NCBI GenBank assembly: GCA_050944915.1
Contig: JBMNRY010000072.1
Coordinates: forward strand, 1 to 10,206
Origin: JBMNRY01 sp050944915
GTDB lineage: Bacteria; Bacillota; Limnochordia; JAAZLZ01
Length of the DNA stretch: 10,206 nt
Direction: 5' to 3'
The translations under genes and the position numbers were made by a program. The notes under the pieces are model-generated. The model was not told the origin of the DNA. It saw only the letters and a list, made by a program, of their open reading frames with translations, and did no database searches. This document shows, one piece after another, positions 6,142-10,206 of this stretch (its first letter is position 1; every line of letters begins with the position of its first letter).

Positions 6142-6804
6142 TTAACCCGTTTGTTGCCAATCTTGGCCCCGTTCTAATTCGGCAATTTTTGCTTCCAAAT
6201 GGTATATCCGTTCCGACATTTCTTTAAGGACCCGCTCCATGGGGTCGGGCAAATCGGCGTGGTTTAAGTCGATGGGGTCCACCCGTTTGCCCTCGGATTT
6301 GACTACCCTGCCGGGGACACCGACGACGGTGCTATTGGGCGGTACTTCCTTTAAGACGACGGCTCCCGCCCCTATTTTAGCATTATCCCCCACTTTAAAG
6401 GAACCTAAGATCCGGGCCCCGGCGGCGATCATCACATTGTTACCGATGGTTGGGTGCCGCTTGCCCCTTTCCTTCCCTGTGCCGCCGAGGGTAACCCCTT
6501 GGTAAAGGGTGACATTTTCACCGATTTCCGCCGTTTCTCCGATGACGACTCCCATGCCGTGGTCGATGAACAATCCGGGACCGATCTTGGCGCCGGGATG
6601 GATTTCAATGCCCGTGATGAAACGACTGAATTGGGAGACGATTCGGCCCAGGAGAAACAATTTGTGTTGCCACAACCAGTGGGCCACTCGGTGCAGCAGG
6701 ATGGCGTGGAAACCGGGATAACACAAAACGACCTCCAGAACACTTCTGGCTGCCGGATCCCTTTGGAAAACAACTTGGATATCCCGTTTAATCTGTTTTA
6801 ACAT
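6142..6804 (-). CDS. cysE: Serine O-acetyltransferase
   Basis: The first step of cysteine synthesis: it acetylates L-serine with acetyl-CoA to O-acetylserine, which a sulfhydrylase converts to cysteine. The 220-aa protein is of the short (EpsC/Bacillus) type. It has an N-terminal helical part with RDPAARS (15-21), then a left-handed beta-helix of hexapeptide repeats from about 66 to 168, with the active-site region FIDHGMGVVIGETA (79-92, His82), LGGTGKERGKRHP and the VVGVPGRVV cap. The tail from about 190 looks like a short coiled coil. Two ATGs are possible, 6808-6810 and 6802-6804. The G-run AGGGGGGG (6812-6819) is too close to the first and well spaced for the second, so I chose the second. 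It is the first gene behind the T-box leader. Confidence 0.95.
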   Translation of the reverse strand: MLKQIKRDIQVVFQRDPAARSVLEVVLCYPGFHAILLHRVAHWLWQHKLFLLGRIVSQFSRFITGIEIHPGAKIGPGLFIDHGMGVVIGETAEIGENVTLYQGVTLGGTGKERGKRHPTIGNNVMIAAGARILGSFKVGDNAKIGAGAVVLKEVPPNSTVVGVPGRVVKSEGKRVDPIDLNHADLPDPMERVLKEMSERIYHLEAKIAELERGQDWQQTG

Positions 6805-6820
6805 AGCCATTCCCCCCCTA

Positions 6821-6858
6821 AACTAAAAGCCGTCTCTGTAAATCAATACAGAGACGGC
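6821..6858 (-). terminator. T-box-controlled attenuator terminator of cysE
   Basis: On the minus strand a 12-bp perfect stem (arms 6847-6858 and 6829-6840, GCCGTCTCTGTA and its complement) encloses a 6-base loop and is followed by TTTTAGTTT. The T-run is short but the stem is long and GC-rich. It directly follows the T-box core and lies 24 nt before the cysE start, so it is the regulated terminator of the riboswitch. Confidence 0.9.
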
Positions 6859-7087
6859 ATCACCCGCGGTCCCACTCTGTTTGGAGCCTATGCTCCCAAC
6901 TCGTGCCGGCCCTTTAACGGAGGCCCACCGTCCAGTGATACTCTGCCCGAAGGCATTTCCCCTGGCGGCTCCAAGGTGCATTCAGATTATGCTTTAACCA
7001 GGCCACTTCCACCACTAGGCGGCCCTCTCTGGGGTGAACATAATCCTACTCTTCCTCTTCATTGCCTTTTTATATCCGACCTTCTTA
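6821..7087 (-). promoter_or_regulatory. T-box riboswitch, tRNA-Cys specific (cysE-cysS leader)
   Basis: A leader RNA that binds uncharged tRNA-Cys and then prevents termination. The T-box core TGGGACCGCGGG is at 6863-6874 (minus strand), just before the terminator stem. Stem I is recognisable: GATTATG pairs with CATAATC, the distal loop contains GGTGGAAG, and the specifier side reads GAA-TGC-ACC. The specifier codon TGC (6978-6980) encodes cysteine, matching the genes it controls. The variable base of TGGN is G (6871), which can pair by wobble with the U73 discriminator usual for tRNA-Cys. On the minus strand AGAGTA lies on the opposite side of the specifier loop, as in the loop E motif. The start is estimated from the promoter, not determined. 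Confidence 0.93.
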
Positions 7088-7093
7088 CTCAAG

Positions 7094-7122
7094 ATTATAG
7101 GGGCTGCCGGGATAACTGTCAA
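7094..7122 (-). promoter_or_regulatory. Consensus sigma-A promoter of the cysE operon
   Basis: Perfect TTGACA (7117-7122), a 17-base spacer and perfect TATAAT (7094-7099) on the minus strand, placing the transcript start near 7087, at the beginning of the T-box leader. It begins only 12 bases after the mgtE stop codon. Full consensus suits a gene set whose control is by attenuation rather than initiation. Confidence 0.92.
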
Positions 7123-7134
7123 GGAAAAGATTTA

Positions 7135-8481
7135 TTAAACTAGATGAGACAAAAACAGGTTCGCCAAGGTCAAGTAAATGAACAAGCCAATAATGTCATT
7201 TAAAGTGGTGATGAAAGGACCCGAGGCCACCGCTGGATCTAACTTCAAGGAATGAAGCAAAACAGGCACCATAGCCCCCGCCATGGTCCCCATGATCATG
7301 GTCAGCCACAGGGAAAGGCCGATGACTAGACCCAATACGGCGTTTCCGTGCCAAAGATAAGCTAATAAAGCGATCAAAAGGCCGTTGATGGTCCCCAGGA
7401 TCAAACCGATCCCTACTTCTTGGCGCAGCAGGCGAAAGATTTCCCGGGCTCCCATGCGTTCCAAAGCTAGGGTTCGCACGACGACAGCTAGAGCTTGGGT
7501 CCCAGTATTACCGCCCATATCGGCGATGAGGGGTATAAATGTAGCTAAAGCGACGACCTGTTGGAGGCTGCTTTCAAAACGGGCGATGATATTACCCGAT
7601 AAAAGTCCAGCGAAAAGCAAAAAGACCAACCAGGGTAGTCTCCGGGAGGCCGCTTCCAGAGGAGTTAAATTCAAATCATCCATACCATGGATGGCAGCCA
7701 TTTTGGTGAAGTCTTCCGTCGTTTCTTCGATGAAGACATCGAGGACATCGTCGACGGTGATGATCCCCAAGATATGTTGATCATCATCGACGACAGGTAG
7801 GGCGAGGAAATCATATTTATCCAAGACCTTGGCCGCTTCTTCCTGGTCCATGTGGGCCGATACGGTAATGACCTTGCTTTTCATGATCTCCGTCAAAGGA
7901 GTATCTGGGCCAGCCACGATCAAATCCCGCAGGGAAACGACACCGATGAGATGATTCTGCTCATCCGTCACATAGAGATAGTAGATTGTCTCCGCGTCGG
8001 GTGAGAGTTCCCGCAAATTGCAAATGGCTGCTTCCGCGGTCAGGCGATGGGATAGGGAGACAAATTCGGTGGTCATCCGACCGCCGGCCGTTTCCTCAGG
8101 ATAGACTAATAATTCCCGAACTTCTTCCGCTTCTTCCTCATCCATCAAATCCAGATATCTCTGGGCCTGTTCCGCAGTCAGCTCGCCCAAAAGGTCCGCC
8201 GCATCGTCGGAAGCCATTTCATCGAGGATGGGAGGGATTTTTTCCTTCTCGATCTGATCCAGCAATTCTTGCTGGAATTCATATTCCAATTCGGCGAGGA
8301 TCTGGGCCAAACTATCATGGGACAAAAGGGCTAAAACAGCCTGCCGTTCCTCGATGGATAGGGTTCGGATCACTTCCGCCTGATCGGGAGGGTGAAGACT
8401 ATCCATGATATGTACAATTTGTCCACCTTCCCCTTGGGCGATGGCCTGGCGCACCAGTTGCAGGCCTTCTTCTACAGGCAT
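7135..8481 (-). CDS. mgtE: Magnesium transporter MgtE
   Basis: A homodimeric Mg2+ channel of the plasma membrane, gated by cytoplasmic Mg2+. The 448-aa protein has the full layout: an acidic MgtE N domain (about 10-130), two CBS domains (about 135-255), a plug helix (about 255-280), and five membrane segments from 283 to the end (around 284-304, 309-335, 356-378, 383-410 and 422-445). It has the family signature GGNTGTQALAVVVRTLAL and the pore aspartate in TTLNDIIG (Asp429). The ATG at 8479-8481 is preceded by GTG in frame, and GGAGG (8491-8495) lies 9 bases from the ATG and 6 from the GTG, so the start could be one codon longer. It ends in two consecutive TAA codons. I see no M-box leader; only 80-odd bases separate it from the activase gene, with a weak extended -10 (TGCTATAAC, about 8510-8518). 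Confidence 0.95.
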   Translation of the reverse strand: MPVEEGLQLVRQAIAQGEGGQIVHIMDSLHPPDQAEVIRTLSIEERQAVLALLSHDSLAQILAELEYEFQQELLDQIEKEKIPPILDEMASDDAADLLGELTAEQAQRYLDLMDEEEAEEVRELLVYPEETAGGRMTTEFVSLSHRLTAEAAICNLRELSPDAETIYYLYVTDEQNHLIGVVSLRDLIVAGPDTPLTEIMKSKVITVSAHMDQEEAAKVLDKYDFLALPVVDDDQHILGIITVDDVLDVFIEETTEDFTKMAAIHGMDDLNLTPLEAASRRLPWLVFLLFAGLLSGNIIARFESSLQQVVALATFIPLIADMGGNTGTQALAVVVRTLALERMGAREIFRLLRQEVGIGLILGTINGLLIALLAYLWHGNAVLGLVIGLSLWLTMIMGTMAGAMVPVLLHSLKLDPAVASGPFITTLNDIIGLFIYLTLANLFLSHLV

Positions 8482-8509
8482 CACCTCTCACCTCCGTTCC
8501 TCAAAACAG

Positions 8510-8518
8510 TTATAGCAT
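8510..8518 (-). promoter_or_regulatory. Possible extended -10 promoter before mgtE
   Basis: On the minus strand TGCTATAAC matches an extended -10 element about 30 bases before the mgtE start. No convincing -35 hexamer lies at 16-18 bases upstream. It may be a weak promoter that lets mgtE be expressed apart from the dehydratase pair, or a chance match. Confidence 0.3.
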
Positions 8519-8558
8519 AACACAAAGGGTCGGAGGTGTCGATTCCTTTTCACGACTA

Positions 8559-8580
8559 GAGCGGCTTTAGTTAGCCGCTC
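8559..8580 (-). other. Hairpin across the activase stop codon
   Basis: A perfect 7-bp GC-rich inverted repeat (GAGCGGC/GCCGCTC, arms 8574-8580 and 8559-8565) encloses an 8-base loop that holds the TAA stop of the activase gene. No T-run follows, so it is not a standard intrinsic terminator. It could mark the 3' end of the transcript or protect it from nucleases; this is inference. Confidence 0.45.
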
Positions 8581-9589
8581 CAGCATAGATTGGCTCCTCC
8601 CTGTCTCCACCTTTTTCGGGAGAAGGCAAAGCAAGATCGTTCCATTTCTCACATCGACTGCCCCAACGGCTGATAAGCCGCCCATCGATATGAAATTCAT
8701 TGATGGTACACCCATTGGCACAATCCCGACAGGTAAAGGAACGGGGCTGACAATGGAACCGAGCAATTTCTTCCAACCCCCGGAATTTAGTCGTTCCTCC
8801 ACTACGTTCCATCTGTCCCCGGGCTAAGAGGGCCGCGCCCAGGGCCCCCATGACCTGGTGGTGTTGGGGGACGATGATCTCCATCCCCAATCTTTTCGTC
8901 AAAGCGGCCTTGATGCCCACATTGGCCGCGACTCCCCCCTGAAAGAGGACTAGGGGTTCGATGCGCTTGCCCCGGGCCACATTGGCCAAATAGTTGCCCA
9001 CCAGGGCGATACATAGGCCGGCGATTAAATCTTCTTTGGCATAGCCCATCTGTTGCTTATGGATTAGATCCGACTCGGCAAAAACACCGCACCGACCGGA
9101 GATTTTTACCGGGCTTTTAGAGCGGAGGGCATATTGACCGAACTCCTCGATGGGTATGCCCAAGCGGGTCGCTTGATGATCGAGGAAAGAGCCGGTACCG
9201 GCGGCACAGATGGTATTCATGTTAAACCCAGTACAAACCCCGTCCCGGATGGTGATGATCTTTGAATCTTGTCCTCCGATATCGATGACGGTGCGCACCC
9301 GGGGTTCGATATGGACGGCCGCGGTGCCGTGGGCGGTGATTTCGTTTTTCACACAATCGGCCCCCACCATCAGTCCCGCTAGACGGCGCCCGCTGCCCGT
9401 AGTACCCACCCCTTTGATGGTCCCCCGGGGGATAGTTTTGCTTAATTGACCGATGGCCCTTTGAATCGATTGGATAGGTCCTCCCTCGGTCCGCAAATAG
9501 GTGCTAAAGATGAGCCGACCTTCGGCGTCGATCAAGGCCAGTTTGGTAGTTACACTGCCCACATCGATACCTAGATAATGTTCCATCAT
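8567..9589 (-). CDS. 2-hydroxyacyl-CoA dehydratase activase family protein (HgdC/COG1924)
   Basis: A BadF/BadG/BcrA/BcrD-type ATPase. Known relatives (HgdC) are dimers with one shared [4Fe-4S] cluster that use ATP to push a low-potential electron into a partner dehydratase or reductase. In this 340-aa protein the ASKHA ATP-binding motifs are GIDVGSVTTKLALID (7-21), DIGGQDSK (103-110) and a C-terminal glycine block FQGGVAANVG (216-225). The cluster ligands are Cys128 (NTICAAGTGSF) and Cys167 (SGRCGVFAESD). Beyond the usual ~260-aa core there is an extension with five more cysteines: 280, 287, 290, 294 and 313. It looks like an additional metal site. The first ATG (9587-9589) overlaps the stop of the upstream gene (ATGA), and GGAGG (9597-9601) lies 7 bases ahead. 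The substrate of this system cannot be read from the sequence. Confidence 0.9.
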   Translation of the reverse strand: MMEHYLGIDVGSVTTKLALIDAEGRLIFSTYLRTEGGPIQSIQRAIGQLSKTIPRGTIKGVGTTGSGRRLAGLMVGADCVKNEITAHGTAAVHIEPRVRTVIDIGGQDSKIITIRDGVCTGFNMNTICAAGTGSFLDHQATRLGIPIEEFGQYALRSKSPVKISGRCGVFAESDLIHKQQMGYAKEDLIAGLCIALVGNYLANVARGKRIEPLVLFQGGVAANVGIKAALTKRLGMEIIVPQHHQVMGALGAALLARGQMERSGGTTKFRGLEEIARFHCQPRSFTCRDCANGCTINEFHIDGRLISRWGSRCEKWNDLALPSPEKGGDREEPIYAGAAN

Positions 9590-10206
9590 CCCACCACCTC
9601 CGTCTTACGGGTATAACGTCGCTCGAGCAACAGATCCAAGAAGGCTTCTAGGCGGGTTTCCAGCCCCGCTTCACCGGTCTGCTCACTGGCGATGTAGGTA
9701 AGTACCGGCAGATCCAACTGGTTGCTGACCTGGACTAGAATGTTTTGGGCGACGATTTCCGGCATACAGGTAAAGGGAAACAGGTGAATGACCCCATCCA
9801 TCCCCTCTTGCGGGGCGGCGACGGTCAAACCAATGGTTTCTAAACCATGGCCCCCCACATGTTCCCGCAAATAGGGTGCTGCCAGACGGGTCAAATATTT
9901 TTGGCGCCGTAGGGCCCGGGGATGGCGGAGCAAGTTGTATTCGACCCAGGCGCCGGGACCGACCTCCCGATGGACCCATACCCGCACATCATCCCGATTG
10001 CCTAATAATTTTTCCATATCTAAATTGGCGTATGGCTCCATTAAGACCCAGATTTCCCCGACTAAACGGACCCGCAAGGGGTCGATATGGGGATCATAGA
10101 GGTCCTGGACTTCCTGGCGAAATTCCCTTTCGATTTGGGCCAGGGTAGTGAAATGACTGCTGTGGGCCAAACGTCTTTTGAAGTCCTCCCAAAGGAGATC
10201 CGTTTG
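9586..10206 (-). CDS. HgdB/COG3581-like dehydratase-related protein, 5' end outside window
   Basis: The reading frame is open to the right edge, so the N-terminal part is missing; 206 residues are visible. An internal TTG at 10168-10170 is not the likely start because 12 codons before it remain open. Recognisable features are GEIWVLMEPYANLDMEKLLG, FPFTCMPEIVAQNIL (its cysteine is about residue 147 from the edge) and ASEQTGEAGLETRLEAF near the C-terminus. These resemble the C-terminal half of 2-hydroxyglutaryl-CoA dehydratase D-component-like proteins that accompany activases in clostridial genomes (COG3581/DUF2229 type). They are poorly characterised and often annotated CoA protein activase. 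The stop codon overlaps the activase start by 4 bases, so the two are translated together and probably act together. Family assignment is from memory of motifs, without a search. Confidence 0.75.
   Translation of the reverse strand, partial: QTDLLWEDFKRRLAHSSHFTTLAQIEREFRQEVQDLYDPHIDPLRVRLVGEIWVLMEPYANLDMEKLLGNRDDVRVWVHREVGPGAWVEYNLLRHPRALRRQKYLTRLAAPYLREHVGGHGLETIGLTVAAPQEGMDGVIHLFPFTCMPEIVAQNILVQVSNQLDLPVLTYIASEQTGEAGLETRLEAFLDLLLERRYTRKTEVVG

Noticed and set aside
6454..6801. 115-aa plus-strand open frame opposite cysE
   Set aside because: It lies entirely antisense to cysE, whose hexapeptide repeats explain the open frame. It has no independent signal.
6859..7087. Small gene or CRISPR-like repeats in the cysE leader
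   Set aside because: All the structure is accounted for by the T-box leader, and no reading frame with a start site is present.
7986..8408. 140-aa plus-strand open frame opposite mgtE
   Set aside because: It is the shadow of a strongly conserved MgtE N-domain and CBS region. Proline/arginine-rich and lacking recognisable motifs, it is typical of antisense frames in such genes.

Overview
The window looks like a chromosomal core-genome segment of a Bacillota (Firmicutes) bacterium of clostridial type. The evidence is the conserved block cysE-cysS-mrnC-thyX-rlmB-(vanW)-sigH-tRNAs, a cysteine T-box leader, consensus sigma-A promoters with strong AGGAGG-type ribosome binding sites, GTG/TTG starts, and an anaerobe-type 2-hydroxyacyl-CoA dehydratase activase pair. 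Genus and species cannot be named from this sequence alone. Every gene I can support is on the minus strand, so transcription runs from the right edge to the left edge.

Right part (10206 to 8567): the 3' part of an HgdB/COG3581-like dehydratase-related protein, entering from beyond the window, overlaps by 4 nt an ASKHA-type 2-hydroxyacyl-CoA dehydratase activase with an extra C-terminal cysteine cluster. Next comes mgtE, a CBS-domain Mg2+ channel (8481 to 7135), which has no visible M-box and no terminator of its own.

Middle part (7122 to 1551): a perfect TTGACA-N17-TATAAT promoter drives a T-box leader with specifier codon TGC (Cys). The leader controls cysE (serine acetyltransferase) and cysS (cysteinyl-tRNA synthetase), so cysteine supply and charging answer to uncharged tRNA-Cys. 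The same run continues with mrnC (Mini-III RNase, 23S rRNA maturation), thyX (flavin-dependent thymidylate synthase), rlmB (23S rRNA 2'-O-methyltransferase) and a membrane-anchored VanW-family protein. Spacing is tight: a 16-nt overlap, a 1-nt gap and a 1-nt overlap, then 45 nt before vanW.

Left part (1565 to 1): sigH (sigma-H, post-exponential/sporulation sigma factor) has its own promoter, whose -35 lies in the end of vanW and whose spacer holds a 12-bp perfect palindrome. Behind it is a tRNA cluster: Thr(TGT), Tyr(GTA), two identical initiator Met(CAT) genes and Thr(GGT). Two matching consensus promoters drive it and a Rho-independent terminator closes it. The last 175 bases hold no gene, only two inverted repeats.

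I see no mobile element, CRISPR array, phage gene or defence system. The more unusual points are the vanW gene where B. subtilis has yacP/rae1, the palindrome inside the sigH promoter, the chain of promoters overlapping upstream stop codons, and the incompletely understood dehydratase-like pair at the right edge.
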